DNA of 64,000 nucleotides from Pseudoprimorskyibacter insulae (lineage in GTDB: Bacteria > Pseudomonadota > Alphaproteobacteria > Rhodobacterales > Rhodobacteraceae). The notes under the pieces are model-generated. The model made no database searches. It was given only the letters and a program-made list of their open reading frames with translations, and had not been told where the DNA came from. Where the stretch lies: NCBI RefSeq assembly GCF_900302505.1, contig NZ_OMOJ01000004.1, positions 1 to 64,000 of the forward strand, in the 5' to 3' direction. This document shows, in pieces, positions 28,485 to 37,974 of the stretch. Within the stretch, counting starts at the first letter, position 1; the number at the start of each line of letters is the position of its first letter. The position numbers were made by a program, and so were the translations under genes.

Positions 28485-28487
28485 CAA
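28459..28487 (-). promoter_or_regulatory. bamA promoter
   Basis: On the minus strand TTGACA (28482-28487) and TACGAC (28459-28464) are separated by exactly 17 nt, a strong housekeeping-type promoter about 36 bp upstream of the bamA start. Confidence 0.65.
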
Positions 28488-28544
28488 AACAGAGACCTGC
28501 TTGCAGGCAGCGTTTCGCGCGATACGGGCAAACAGGTCACGCAA

Positions 28545-28581
28545 AAACGAGCAAGGCCCGCCGGGACATGGCGGGCCTTGC
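28545..28581 (-). terminator. Strong terminator between the rseP unit and bamA
   Basis: GCAAGGCCCGCC - 7 nt - GGCGGGCCTTGC is a perfect 12-bp stem (28551-28581). On the minus strand it is followed by TCGTTTTTGC. It ends the transcript coming from pyrH to rseP and the 41-aa gene. Confidence 0.85.
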
Positions 28582-28616
28582 GACGCAAAACATGCGTCTT
28601 GGGGATTTCGGTGACC

Positions 28617-28742
28617 TTAAAGGGTCAGCAGGTAGGCACCCATCCAAAGCCCGCCGGTCAATACGGCCAGACTAAGTACGCGGTCGCTGTAGATATCGAC
28701 CAGCACGCGGAAGCCACGGTAACCGTTTTCAATCGTTTGCAT
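28617..28742 (-). CDS. 41-aa single-helix membrane protein between rseP and bamA
   Basis: A small open frame of 41 codons plus TAA. The product has a charged N-terminal half (MQTIENGYRGFRVLVDIYSD) and one hydrophobic helix, LSLAVLTGGLWMGAYLL. A GGGG ribosome-site-like run lies 8 nt before the ATG, third positions are GC-biased, and a strong terminator follows 36 nt after the stop. All of this supports a real gene co-transcribed downstream of rseP. No family name is known to me. It is a plausible partner of RseP or BamA by position only. Confidence 0.6.
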   Translation of the reverse strand: MQTIENGYRGFRVLVDIYSDRVLSLAVLTGGLWMGAYLLTL

Positions 28743-28844
28743 CTCACTACCCCGCCAGATTCGTTTGCAGCCCTTACTTCCTACCGAAGCATTGCGGCGG
28801 GAATTGGACTTGGCCTGACAAGATTGTTCCGAATGTCGAAACGA

Positions 28845-30188
28845 TCAAGGGCAGAACAGATCGTTTGATAGCGAAAACACCATAAGCGACAGAACAATTG
28901 CCAAACCGATCGTCATCAGGATGTTCACCGCGCGGTCGCTCGGCGGTTTTCCGGTGGCTGCCTCATATGCAAAAAAGCACAGATGCCCACCGTCCAGAAC
29001 GGGAATCGGGAACAGGTTCAGCAGGCCAACCGCTGTGCTAAGAACCGCGATGAAGTAAATGAAGTCGGACGTGCCTGCACTGGCCATCGCCCCCGAGGTT
29101 TCGGCAATGCCGATGGGGCCCGACAGGTTACAGGTGCTGATCGCGCCGGTAATCATATGCCACAGCCCCGAAATCGAGCCGGACATAATGCGCCAGACCT
29201 GCGCAAAGGCCCCGCCGATAGAATCGATCAGCCCGGTGCTTTCGGTTGCCGGGTCAAAGAACAGCCCGCCCACAACGCCGATGCGATAAACAGTTTCGAA
29301 CCCACCATCGGCCTGCGGCTCGTCCGTGCGCTTGGGTGTCAGATCGACCGCGCGTTCGGTGCCTGCATTCCATACGGTCAGGTTTAGCGTCTTGCCATCC
29401 GAGCCTTCGACGGCATCGCGCAGTTGTTCAAACCGGAAGATCGGCGTGCCATCGATCGAGGTCAGCACATCGCCCGCCTCTAGCCCGGCCTCATAGGCGG
29501 CCGAACGCGGCACGACCTGCGTCACAATCGGCGGATAGGGATACGGTCCTTGCACAACGCGCTTTTCGTCATTGCGCAGAACGGTGTAGTCCAGCAGCTC
29601 TTGCTTGGGCAGCGCGCGCAGGAAGGTTTCAAACGCTTGGGCGCTGTCGAAATCGGGCAATGCGCCGCCGTCCACCTCAAGCAACACGTCACCGGCCTGC
29701 ACTTCCTGCTGCACCGGCAGTTGGCGCAGATCGCCCACGGTCAGCGGTTCACTGATCACGCCGCGGAACAGGAAGACCGCGCTGAAAATCACAATCGACA
29801 GGGCAAAGTTGAACACCGGACCGGCGGCAACAGTTGCCGCCCGCGCCCATAGCGGGGCGCCGGGCATGGTGGCGCGTTTGTCGGCCTCGCTCAACTCGGA
29901 CATGGCGGCATCATCCACCCCGCCCGAGGCATTGGCATCACCGCGAAACTTGACGTAGCCGCCCAGCGGCAAGGCGGCGATCTGCCAGCGCGTGCCGCGT
30001 TTGTCATAGCGCGAAAACAGCACCGGCCCAAACCCGAGCGAGAACACATCCGCCTTTATCCCGGACCAGCGCCCGACGATGTAATGGCCGTATTCATGAA
30101 TGGCGACGATGATCGACAGGGCCACCACAAAGGCCAGGATCGTCCACACAAACCCGCCAAATTGCGGAATCAAGCTCGTCAGTTCCAA
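28845..30188 (-). CDS. rseP: Site-2 protease RseP (M50 zinc metalloprotease)
   Basis: A 447-aa intramembrane protease that cleaves anti-sigma factors and remnant signal peptides. The zinc site HEYGHY is near residue 31 in the first helix, followed by ALPLGGYVKF. Two PDZ-like regions (about residues 130-290) are inserted between membrane helices. The second active-site motif PVLDGGHL is near residue 400. It lies 14 bp downstream of dxr and upstream of the 41-aa gene. The order dxr-rseP-bamA is conserved in proteobacteria. Confidence 0.95.
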   Translation of the reverse strand: MELTSLIPQFGGFVWTILAFVVALSIIVAIHEYGHYIVGRWSGIKADVFSLGFGPVLFSRYDKRGTRWQIAALPLGGYVKFRGDANASGGVDDAAMSELSEADKRATMPGAPLWARAATVAAGPVFNFALSIVIFSAVFLFRGVISEPLTVGDLRQLPVQQEVQAGDVLLEVDGGALPDFDSAQAFETFLRALPKQELLDYTVLRNDEKRVVQGPYPYPPIVTQVVPRSAAYEAGLEAGDVLTSIDGTPIFRFEQLRDAVEGSDGKTLNLTVWNAGTERAVDLTPKRTDEPQADGGFETVYRIGVVGGLFFDPATESTGLIDSIGGAFAQVWRIMSGSISGLWHMITGAISTCNLSGPIGIAETSGAMASAGTSDFIYFIAVLSTAVGLLNLFPIPVLDGGHLCFFAYEAATGKPPSDRAVNILMTIGLAIVLSLMVFSLSNDLFCP

Positions 30189-30202
30189 ATCAAGCCCCTT
30201 CG

Positions 30203-31369
30203 TCAGAATTCGCTAATCACTTCGTCGGCAGTCCTACGGGCCAGATGGTCCGCAGCCGCCACGGTATCAAGGGTAATCTGGTCACGAGTAAGGCCCTGAT
30301 CGGCCCAAAGCCGGTCAAGAACAGCCTCAACAACGCGGGCCATGTCCTGAAAACCGATACGTTTTTCGATGAATGCATCCAGCGCCCGTTCCTTGGCGGC
30401 GTTGAACACCGCGCCCGACAGGCCGCCCGCCTCCATCACCGCGCGGGCAAGGCGCAGCGCGGGCCAGCGCCTTTCACAGGCCGGACGGAAGGTCATCTGT
30501 GACACCTGCGTCAGATCCAGCCGCGCCACCGGCAGATCCCGCCGGTCCGGGAAGTGCAGCGCAAAGCCAATGGCATGGCGCATATCCGGCGCGCCAACAT
30601 GGGCCATCAAGGCCCCGTCGCGGAACCCCACCAGCGCATGGATCAGCGATTCCGGGTGCACGACCGTTTCGATCATCGACGGGGCAAAGCCAAAGAACTC
30701 ATGCGTCTCAATCAGCTCAAGCGCCTTATTGAACATCGAAGCGCTGTCGATGGTGATCCGCTGGCCCATGTCCCAATTGGGATGGGTCGCCGCCTGTTCG
30801 GGCGTGGCCTTGGCCAAGTCTTCCTCGGGCCAGTCGCGGAACGCGCCGCCCGATGCGGTGATGACCACGCGTTCAACCGCGCTGATATCTTCGCCGATCA
30901 GCGCCTGAAACACCGCCGAATGTTCGCTGTCGACGGGCAGAACCTGTGTGTTGTGATCGCGGGCTGTCTGCATGACCAAGGGGCCAGCGCAGACCAGACT
31001 TTCCTTATTGGCCAGCGCCAGTTGCGCACCCTGATGCAAGGCCCGCAGCCCCGGCTCCAGCCCTGCTGCGCCGATGATCGACGACATCACCCAATCGGCG
31101 GGCCGGTCGGCGGCGTCGCGCAGGGCCTCAGTCCCAGAGGCTGCCTCAATCCCGGTTCCGGCCAATGCCTCCCGAAGTTCGGCCAAGCAATCGTCAAAGG
31201 CCGTCACCGCCACCTTGGCGTTCAAATCACGGGCATCCTGCGCCAGCCGCGCCACATTGCGCCCGCCAGACAGGGCGACGACCTCATAATCGCCGGGTGC
31301 GCGGCGGATCAGGTCAATCGTGTTTTGCCCGATTGATCCGGTCGCGCCGAAAATGGAAATTCGTTTCAT
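30203..31369 (-). CDS. dxr: 1-deoxy-D-xylulose 5-phosphate reductoisomerase
   Basis: A 388-aa NADPH enzyme, the second step of the MEP isoprenoid pathway. N-terminal Rossmann motif FGATGSIGQNTIDLIRR, then LANKESLVCAG, VDSEHSAVFQAL and ITASGGAFRDW, which hold the metal and phosphate ligands. The start overlaps the cdsA stop by ATGA. Confidence 0.96.
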   Translation of the reverse strand: MKRISIFGATGSIGQNTIDLIRRAPGDYEVVALSGGRNVARLAQDARDLNAKVAVTAFDDCLAELREALAGTGIEAASGTEALRDAADRPADWVMSSIIGAAGLEPGLRALHQGAQLALANKESLVCAGPLVMQTARDHNTQVLPVDSEHSAVFQALIGEDISAVERVVITASGGAFRDWPEEDLAKATPEQAATHPNWDMGQRITIDSASMFNKALELIETHEFFGFAPSMIETVVHPESLIHALVGFRDGALMAHVGAPDMRHAIGFALHFPDRRDLPVARLDLTQVSQMTFRPACERRWPALRLARAVMEAGGLSGAVFNAAKERALDAFIEKRIGFQDMARVVEAVLDRLWADQGLTRDQITLDTVAAADHLARRTADEVISEF

Positions 31370-32157
31370 TGCACCCCCGGCGGGAAGCCGATCACCTGCC
31401 CGACGATCACGATAAACACCGCAGCGCCCAGCATTCCGTCAAACCGGTCCAGCAATCCGCCATGCCCCGGAATCAGCGCCGAGCTGTCCTTGACCCCGGC
31501 ACGCCGCTTGATCGCGCTTTCGGAAATATCGCCAATCTGGCTGGCCATGCTGGCCGCGATGCTAACGCCCGCAAGGCCCACGCCCGCAGCGGTCAGATCG
31601 GCAAAGACCAAGCCAATCAGCGCGGCGCTCAGCCAGCCGCCAACCGCGCCGGACCATGTTTTCTTGGGGCTGACGCGCGGCCACAGCTTTGGCCCGCCAA
31701 TCAAGCGGCCCGCGAAATAGCCCGCGATATCAGTGGCTACGACGCATAGCACCAGCCACAGCATCCATAGCAGGCCGAAATCATCGCGCAGGCCCATCAT
31801 CGAATAGCCCGCAAGCAAGATCATCGCGGTGAAAACGGCATAGGTCACGCCGCCCCGTTCCATCCGGCCAAGCCCAGCCATGGAGGGCAAAAGCAACAGC
31901 GGCAGGCCAAAAGCCGGCGACACCTCAACCGACAGGAACAGGCAAACGCCCGCAATCCCCGCCAGCAGAAACGCCGATTTGCCGCGTCGGCTGTCCAGCA
32001 TGCTGACCAGTTCCCAGACCATCACGCCGCAACTGGCGGCAATGGCAAAATGGAACCAACGCCCGCCAATGGCAACGGCACCCAGACCCACGGCAACCAT
32101 CACCGCGCCGGAAATCACCCGGACCAGCAGATCATCCCATTTGGACCCCGCGCTCAC
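31366..32157 (-). CDS. cdsA: Phosphatidate cytidylyltransferase
   Basis: A 263-aa integral membrane enzyme making CDP-diacylglycerol from phosphatidate and CTP. The CDS signature is present near the C-terminus (SAIKRRAGVKDSS, then GHGGLLDRFD). About seven to eight membrane helices. GTG at 32157 is the likely start because it overlaps the uppS stop (GTGA). The longer frame has no similarity. Its 3' end overlaps dxr. Confidence 0.93.
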   Translation of the reverse strand: MSAGSKWDDLLVRVISGAVMVAVGLGAVAIGGRWFHFAIAASCGVMVWELVSMLDSRRGKSAFLLAGIAGVCLFLSVEVSPAFGLPLLLLPSMAGLGRMERGGVTYAVFTAMILLAGYSMMGLRDDFGLLWMLWLVLCVVATDIAGYFAGRLIGGPKLWPRVSPKKTWSGAVGGWLSAALIGLVFADLTAAGVGLAGVSIAASMASQIGDISESAIKRRAGVKDSSALIPGHGGLLDRFDGMLGAAVFIVIVGQVIGFPPGVQ

Positions 32158-32876
32158 GCTTTGACCGCTCCGAAACGGCGATCTCGGGCCGAATAAGCCC
32201 CGGTCAGACGGGCGAATTCTTCCTTGGAAAAATCGGGCCAAAGCGTATCGACGAATTCATATTCGGCATAGGCGGACTGCCACAAAAGAAAGTTGGAAAT
32301 CCGCGCCTCGCCCGAGGTGCGAATGACAAGATCCGGGTCCGGCAGAACGCGCGTGTCCAGATAGCGGGTCAGCGTTTCTTCGTTCACTTCTTCGGGGCGC
32401 AGTTTGCCAGCGGCCACATCCTCGGCCAGAAGGCGCGTGGCGCGGGCCACCTCATCGCGGCCGCCGTAGTTCAGGGCAATCGTCAGATTGGTGCCGGTGC
32501 AATGGGCGGTCTGGGCCTCGGCCTCATCCATCAGATTGCGCAGCTTGGCATCAAGGCGCGGACGGTCACCGATGAAACGCACCTGCACGTTTTCGGCGAC
32601 GAATTCCTGCATTTCCTTGTTGATGTAGCGGCGAAACAGGCTCATGAGCCCGGCCACTTCGATCTGGGTGCGTTTCCAGTTCTCGGTCGAAAACGCGAAT
32701 ATCGTCAGATACTTAACCCCAAGATCGGGGCACGCCCTGACGATTTCACGGACCCGCCGCGCCCCGGCCTGATGGCCGAACAGGCGCGGGCGGCCCCGCA
32801 TTTTGGCCCAGCGTCCATTGCCATCCATAATAATGGCAACATGCTTTGGGGCATTGTCGACGCTGTGCTGCGACAT
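32154..32876 (-). CDS. uppS: Isoprenyl transferase (undecaprenyl diphosphate synthase)
   Basis: A 240-aa cis-prenyltransferase producing the C55 lipid carrier for peptidoglycan and O-antigen. Substrate-binding IIMDGNGRWA is at residue 14, GGRDEVARA in the middle and RTSGEARISNFLLWQ towards the end. The start at 32876 is preferred because AAAGGA lies 7 nt upstream; the longer frame begins in the gap after frr. Confidence 0.95.
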   Translation of the reverse strand: MSQHSVDNAPKHVAIIMDGNGRWAKMRGRPRLFGHQAGARRVREIVRACPDLGVKYLTIFAFSTENWKRTQIEVAGLMSLFRRYINKEMQEFVAENVQVRFIGDRPRLDAKLRNLMDEAEAQTAHCTGTNLTIALNYGGRDEVARATRLLAEDVAAGKLRPEEVNEETLTRYLDTRVLPDPDLVIRTSGEARISNFLLWQSAYAEYEFVDTLWPDFSKEEFARLTGAYSARDRRFGAVKA

Positions 32877-32904
32877 GTGCTTGTCCTTTCGAAAGACGTG
32901 CAGG

Positions 32905-33468
32905 TCAAACCTGCATGATTTCTTCCTGCTTGGTCTCAAGCGCCTTGTCGATTTTCTTGATATAGGTGTCGGTCATGTCCTGTACTTCGCCTTCCCAGAG
33001 CTTCTGGTCGTCTTCGGACATGCCGTCGGCCTTGGCCTTTTTGATCTGGTCCATACCGTCACGGCGCACGTTGCGGATCGACACGCGGGCGTGTTCGGCA
33101 TAGCTGCCCGCGACCTTCGTCAGCTCGCGGCGGCGTTCTTCGTTCAGTTCCGGGATCGGCAGCATGATGATGGTGCCGTTCAGCTGCGGGTTGATGCCCA
33201 GACCGCTTTCGCGGATGGCTTTTTCCACTTTGCCGACAAGGCCCTTGTCCCAGACGTTGATGGTGACCATGCGCGGCTCAGGCACGTTGACGGTGCCGAC
33301 CTGGTTGATCGGGGTCATCTGGCCATAGGCTTCGACCTGCACCGGCTCCAGCATGGAACCCGAGGCACGGCCGGTCCGCAAAGACGCAAATTCGGTCTTC
33401 AGATTGCTAATCGCGCCGTCCATACGCCGCTGAAGATCGGCGGTATCCAGTTCAAATTCGTCCGACAT
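32905..33468 (-). CDS. frr: Ribosome recycling factor
   Basis: A 187-aa two-domain factor that, with EF-G, splits post-termination ribosomes. The conserved [18 protein letters not shown] and NINP-like GINPQLNG regions, the RRRELTK motif and VRNVRRD are present. The length matches the family exactly. It lies between pyrH (53-bp gap) and uppS (28-bp gap), the standard order. Confidence 0.97.
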   Translation of the reverse strand: MSDEFELDTADLQRRMDGAISNLKTEFASLRTGRASGSMLEPVQVEAYGQMTPINQVGTVNVPEPRMVTINVWDKGLVGKVEKAIRESGLGINPQLNGTIIMLPIPELNEERRRELTKVAGSYAEHARVSIRNVRRDGMDQIKKAKADGMSEDDQKLWEGEVQDMTDTYIKKIDKALETKQEEIMQV

Positions 33469-33521
33469 GATTTATCCTTCCTTCTTGCGGCGGCAGGCCG
33501 CAGCCTGCGCGCAACTTACAG

Positions 33522-34250
33522 TTATCCATGCACTCTTGTATAGGTGCCTTGCCCGGCCAGAATTCCCCGGAACCCGCCCGGCTCGTCCAGCGAAAAGACG
33601 ATGATCGGCAGATTGTTGTCACGCGCCAGCGCAATCGCCGAGGCATCCATCACATTGAGGTGCTGCGCCAGCACTTCGTCATAGGTAACCGTGTCAAAGC
33701 GTTCGGCGTCGTCGTGCTTCATCGGATCTTTGTCATAGACGCCGTCCACCTTGGTGCCTTTGAAGATCGCCTGACAGCGCATTTCATTGGCCCGCAGGGT
33801 CGCGGCTGTATCGGTGGTGAAATACGGGTTGCCCGTACCGGCAGCGAATATGCACACACGCTTTTTCTCAAGGTGGCGCACGGCGCGACGGCGAATATAG
33901 GGTTCGCACACCTGATCCATCGGAATGGCCGAGATTACGCGGGTAAAGATCCCTAGACCTTCCAGCGCCGACTGCATGGCCAGCGCGTTCATCACCGTGG
34001 CCAACATGCCCATATAATCGGCGGTCGTGCGCTCCATCCCTTGGGCGCTGCCTGCCAAACCGCGGAAGATGTTGCCGCCGCCAATGACCATACAAATCTC
34101 AACGCCCATGTCGTGGACGGTCTTTACCTCATTGGCGATGCGCGCCACGGTCGGCGGATGCAGGCCATAGCCTTGGTCCCCCATCAGCGCCTCACCAGAG
34201 ATTTTCAGCATGACCCGTTTGAACTTGGGCTGGGGGATTTCGTCGGACAT
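33522..34250 (-). CDS. pyrH: Uridylate kinase
   Basis: A 242-aa bacterial UMP kinase of the amino-acid-kinase fold, making UDP from [12 protein letters not shown] is near the N-terminus, [10 protein letters not shown] binds phosphate, and [11 protein letters not shown] is near the end. The start at MSDEIPQ (34250) is chosen over the longer frame. It is the first gene of the envelope cluster, divergent from miaA with 128 bp between start codons. Confidence 0.96.
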   Translation of the reverse strand: MSDEIPQPKFKRVMLKISGEALMGDQGYGLHPPTVARIANEVKTVHDMGVEICMVIGGGNIFRGLAGSAQGMERTTADYMGMLATVMNALAMQSALEGLGIFTRVISAIPMDQVCEPYIRRRAVRHLEKKRVCIFAAGTGNPYFTTDTAATLRANEMRCQAIFKGTKVDGVYDKDPMKHDDAERFDTVTYDEVLAQHLNVMDASAIALARDNNLPIIVFSLDEPGGFRGILAGQGTYTRVHG

Positions 34251-34378
34251 GTTGCGCTCCGTCTTGGGCCATGGGTAGATTGGCCGCAAAATGTCTGAAA
34301 ACGATCCGGGTTACAATGCGTCGGAGGCGGAAAACGCACCCGGCCAGTCGCGTTATGCCCGGCAAGAGGAACAAACTG

Positions 34379-35254
34379 GTGAGCATCGCAGAACTTGGGC
34401 TGGACCCGAAACGCCCGGTGTTGATTGCCGGACCCACGGCAAGCGGGAAATCGGCACTGGCGCTAGAGATCGCGGCGGCCCAAGGCGGCGTGATCGTCAA
34501 TGCCGATGCGATTCAGGTGTTTTCGGACTGGCGGGTGTTGACCGCCCGCCCCTCACCTCAGGATGAGGCAGAAGCCAAACATTTGTTATATGGTCATATT
34601 CCGGGCGATCAGGATTATTCCGTCGGCCATTGGCTGCGTGATCTTGCGCCGATCCTGCAAGGCCCGGACCGGCCCATCATCGTCGGCGGCACGGGGCTGT
34701 ATTTTACCGCGCTGACGCAAGGGCTGGCCGATATTCCCGCGACGCCGCCGCAGGTGCGTGCCACCGCCGACGCGCGGATTGCCGCCGAAGGCTTTGGCGC
34801 TTTGCTGGCCGAACTTGATGAGGCCACTCGCGACAGGATCGACACCCGCAACCCGATGCGCGTTCAGCGTGCGTGGGAGGTGCTGCAAACCACCGGTCGC
34901 GGCATTGCCGATTGGCAAGACAACACGCCCCCGCCCCTGTTGCCGCCGGATCACTGCCAACCCATCGTCTTTACCGTTCCGACGCAGTGGCTGAATGACC
35001 GGATCGAACGGCGGTTTGACAAGATGGTCGAGACCGGCGCTTTGGATGAAGCCCGCGCCAATCTGACCGATTGGCACCCCGGCCTGCCTTCGGCCAAGGC
35101 CATCGGTGCGGCGGAACTGATCGCACATCTTAAAGGCGAAATATCGCTGAATGAGGCCAAAGACCGTGCCACAATCGCCACGCGTCAATTCGCAAAACGG
35201 CAACGCACGTGGTTTCGCTCGAAAATGGGGGCATGGTTGAAGTATTGTCCCTAG
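34379..35254 (+). CDS. miaA: tRNA dimethylallyltransferase MiaA
   Basis: An enzyme of about 291 aa that attaches dimethylallyl to A37 of tRNAs reading UNN codons. P-loop [12 protein letters not shown], the [15 protein letters not shown] motif, [11 protein letters not shown] and [12 protein letters not shown] are all present. The usual DSMQVY reads NADAIQVF here, common in alphaproteobacteria. GTG at 34379 is chosen because AGAGGA precedes it and similarity begins just after. ATG at 34355 or 34271 would give longer, unsupported N-termini. Confidence 0.92.
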   Translation: MSIAELGLDPKRPVLIAGPTASGKSALALEIAAAQGGVIVNADAIQVFSDWRVLTARPSPQDEAEAKHLLYGHIPGDQDYSVGHWLRDLAPILQGPDRPIIVGGTGLYFTALTQGLADIPATPPQVRATADARIAAEGFGALLAELDEATRDRIDTRNPMRVQRAWEVLQTTGRGIADWQDNTPPPLLPPDHCQPIVFTVPTQWLNDRIERRFDKMVETGALDEARANLTDWHPGLPSAKAIGAAELIAHLKGEISLNEAKDRATIATRQFAKRQRTWFRSKMGAWLKYCP

Positions 35255-35278
35255 CCAAGGGTTTTTAGGGAATATTTG

Positions 35279-36139
35279 ATGCGACAACCTGGCGTAATCC
35301 GTGTCCCGAATGCGGGGCAATCGGCAATGGTTCCACGCCCGATTCCCAATTTGCCCGTCCGCAGCGCGACCCTTGCGCAGCTTTGTGACGGCGGTTGGCG
35401 CACCCGCCTCAATCACTCTCGTGACGACCATCTGGTGATCTGGATCACCCGCGGCCAAGGCGTTGTCACCGTCGATGGCGTGCGGCGCGGCGTGGGCGCG
35501 CATAACGCGCTGTACCTGCCTGCCGGCACGCTTCTGTCGCTGGAATTTGGCCCGCAGACCCTTGGCCTTGTGGTGCTGGCCACTTGCGATGACACCGGCA
35601 GCCTGCCCAGCGAAACCCTGCATTTGCGCGTGCGTGATAGCATGGCGCAAGCCGAACTGACCTCTGAGATTGAGGCCATGCAGCGCGAACAGGTTCAGCA
35701 GCGCCCCCTTATGGAAGAAGCGCTGGCCGCGCGCCTGGCCCCCATCGGCGTCTGGCTGCGCCGTCAGGATCTGGCCGGGGCCAGCGACGCGCCGCCCAAA
35801 ACGGCCGCCCGGCGATTGGTGCGCCACTATGCACGGCTGGTCGCGTCAGACTTTCGGGACACGCTGACCATGGCGCATTTTGCCGAACGTCTGGAAGTCA
35901 CGCCCACCCATCTGGCCCGCGTCTGCCGCGATTGCTGTGGCAAGACAGCCGCCGACCTGCTGACAGAACGCCGCCTGCACGCCGCCAAGACCGAGCTGAT
36001 GACGCGCGACGATCCGATCAAAGACATCGCCGCCGGTCTGGGATTTCAAAGCGCAGCCTATTTCACCCGCTTCATGCAGCAACACGAAGGCCTGACCCCC
36101 AGCGCCACCCGCCGCGCCCTGCGCAGTCAGGCGCATTGA
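35279..36139 (+). CDS. AraC-family transcriptional regulator
   Basis: A 286-aa regulator. The N-terminal half is a cupin-like sensing domain (HLVIWITRGQGVVTVDG, then ALYLPAGTLLSLEFG). The C-terminal half is the double helix-turn-helix AraC domain, with LTMAHFAERLEVTPTHLARVC and IKDIAAGLGFQSAAYFTRFM. ATG at 35279 follows AGGGA by 8 nt. The next gene downstream on the same strand encodes a membrane protein and may be a target, but no operator is visible. Confidence 0.88.
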   Translation: MRQPGVIRVPNAGQSAMVPRPIPNLPVRSATLAQLCDGGWRTRLNHSRDDHLVIWITRGQGVVTVDGVRRGVGAHNALYLPAGTLLSLEFGPQTLGLVVLATCDDTGSLPSETLHLRVRDSMAQAELTSEIEAMQREQVQQRPLMEEALAARLAPIGVWLRRQDLAGASDAPPKTAARRLVRHYARLVASDFRDTLTMAHFAERLEVTPTHLARVCRDCCGKTAADLLTERRLHAAKTELMTRDDPIKDIAAGLGFQSAAYFTRFMQQHEGLTPSATRRALRSQAH

Positions 36140-36210
36140 CCAACAGGCTTGACCCCCGGCGCCCGGTATCGCATCACGCATATATCGGCCAAGCTTTGGG
36201 AGGGGTGTAA

Positions 36211-37941
36211 GTGCCTACAGTTGTTTACTTCTTGCTGTCCGCAGCCCTGTACGCAGCCATTCCCTTTTCGCTGATTTCGTTCAACGCGTCGCCGCAACAA
36301 AGCTCGATCATTCCGGTTCTGTTGACCGCCAGCCTTAGCCTGCCGATCTGCGCGATTTATCTGCGCCGTGCCAATTTTCGGGCCGCTATGCTGGATCTCA
36401 GACTGGCGGCCTACGGCATCGCAAGCACGATTGGCTTTGCCGCCTTTCTATATCTTGTGTCGGCAAGCCAAAGCACGGTTTCGCCCGTTTTCACGCTTGT
36501 GATCGTCGAAAGCTGGCCGCTGATCACGGCCGTCGCCTACCCGCTGATGAAACTGGGGGATCAGCGCCGGGTCGACATGACGGCGGTCTTGATCGGCGTG
36601 CTTGCGGTGATGGGCATTGCCATGATCGCCGCACCGGAACTTGGAAAACTGGCATCGACCACCCATGGCGCGGGGCTGGATTTTCACTTTGTTCTGCCGG
36701 TTCTTGCGATGCTGGCCATGACGCTCAGCACCTTGGCCAAGGCCAAATATGTCGAGCGTAGCCACACCAAATACGCTGTCGGGCCTATCGCATCGTTCTT
36801 TATGATGTACGGCCATTCGATCGCGCTTTTCCCGATCATTTTCGCAATCATGCCGCCCGATTTGGTCAGCTTCGACAATATGGAAGCCCTGATCACCCCC
36901 GCCGCGATTGCCCTGATCAATATCGTTTCGGCCATCCTGTTTTCGCTGGGCACGTTGAAGCTGCGCAACCCCACCGACCTGTTCATCTGGTTCTTCGCGC
37001 CGGTCTTTTCGGTCTTGTTCCACACGATCTACAAACAAGAACTGCCAACCACATATGAGACCGCAGGCATCGCACTGATCGTGGGGTCGAACCTGTTCTT
37101 GTCGCTGCGGGCCGACAGCCGCCACAGCTATAAATTCGCCACGCTGAGCCTGATGTTGGTCGGGACGGCTTGCATCTTTGATGTCACCAGCCCGATTGGT
37201 GAATTCTACGACATCATGGCCGTGCTTTCGATTTTCTTCACGATCACCATGGCCTTCATGTTGGAACGCGTGTCATCCCGCGCCGAACGCGAGATGGAAT
37301 TGTTCCACCAAGCCTTTGATCTGACGACGCATCATCCTGACACCGCAACCGCCCACCGCTTGGTCAAGGCCTACCAGCGCACGTCAAACGTCACCCGTCT
37401 GCAATGGCTGTACCGGAAACTGGTTCAAAGCGGCGCGTCGGATGAGTTGCTAAGCTTGGCCCGCGACATCGGCGTTTCGCGTCAAAAAGGCATTCGATAT
37501 TCCAACGTGTTCAGCCTTGCCCTGTCTACATTGGCCGTTCTGGTGATCGGCCTGACCAGTCGCCCTGCTGGATGGCAGCACGATTTCTTTTTGATGATGT
37601 TCGTCCCCTCGATGGTCTATGCCCTGACCTATTTGTTCGATTTGAACAACAGTCGGTTCATCAGCATGACAGATAGCACTGAAGGGGCGCGCAGCACCTC
37701 TAAGCTATCGTTTTCATTGGTGGAATATGTTGGGCTGACCCAATCCGAAAAGCGCATTCTGCGCCGATCCAAGCGGCTGAACACCGTCTGGTCATCCGTC
37801 TTGGTTCTGTTCTTGGTCGGCAACTTTTCGATCGGCTATGTGTCAAAGTTCCACGACCTGAAATGGGCCAAACGCCCTGTGGCCGAGGCCGATGGATCGA
37901 TCTCAATCCGCCCTGTGCGACCAGAAAAGGGGCCGCACTAG
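36211..37941 (+). CDS. EamA/DMT-like membrane protein with extra C-terminal region
   Basis: A 576-aa inner-membrane protein beginning at GTG 36211 (GGGAGGGG upstream). Residues 1-290 carry about ten helices in the arrangement of EamA/drug-metabolite transporters, e.g. SVSPVFTLVIVESWPLITAVAYP and an inner repeat. Instead of ending there, the chain continues with two more helices (about 305-350), a soluble helical region of about 80 residues (AEREMELFHQAFDLTTHHPD and on), then three further membrane segments (about 430-545). The second half is unlike any family I recognise. Normal DMT carriers are about 300 aa. It lies 71 bp after the AraC regulator. Confidence 0.65.
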   Translation: MPTVVYFLLSAALYAAIPFSLISFNASPQQSSIIPVLLTASLSLPICAIYLRRANFRAAMLDLRLAAYGIASTIGFAAFLYLVSASQSTVSPVFTLVIVESWPLITAVAYPLMKLGDQRRVDMTAVLIGVLAVMGIAMIAAPELGKLASTTHGAGLDFHFVLPVLAMLAMTLSTLAKAKYVERSHTKYAVGPIASFFMMYGHSIALFPIIFAIMPPDLVSFDNMEALITPAAIALINIVSAILFSLGTLKLRNPTDLFIWFFAPVFSVLFHTIYKQELPTTYETAGIALIVGSNLFLSLRADSRHSYKFATLSLMLVGTACIFDVTSPIGEFYDIMAVLSIFFTITMAFMLERVSSRAEREMELFHQAFDLTTHHPDTATAHRLVKAYQRTSNVTRLQWLYRKLVQSGASDELLSLARDIGVSRQKGIRYSNVFSLALSTLAVLVIGLTSRPAGWQHDFFLMMFVPSMVYALTYLFDLNNSRFISMTDSTEGARSTSKLSFSLVEYVGLTQSEKRILRRSKRLNTVWSSVLVLFLVGNFSIGYVSKFHDLKWAKRPVAEADGSISIRPVRPEKGPH

Positions 37942-37974
37942 GCGACCCCGAAATCGTTACACACCGTAAAAGCG

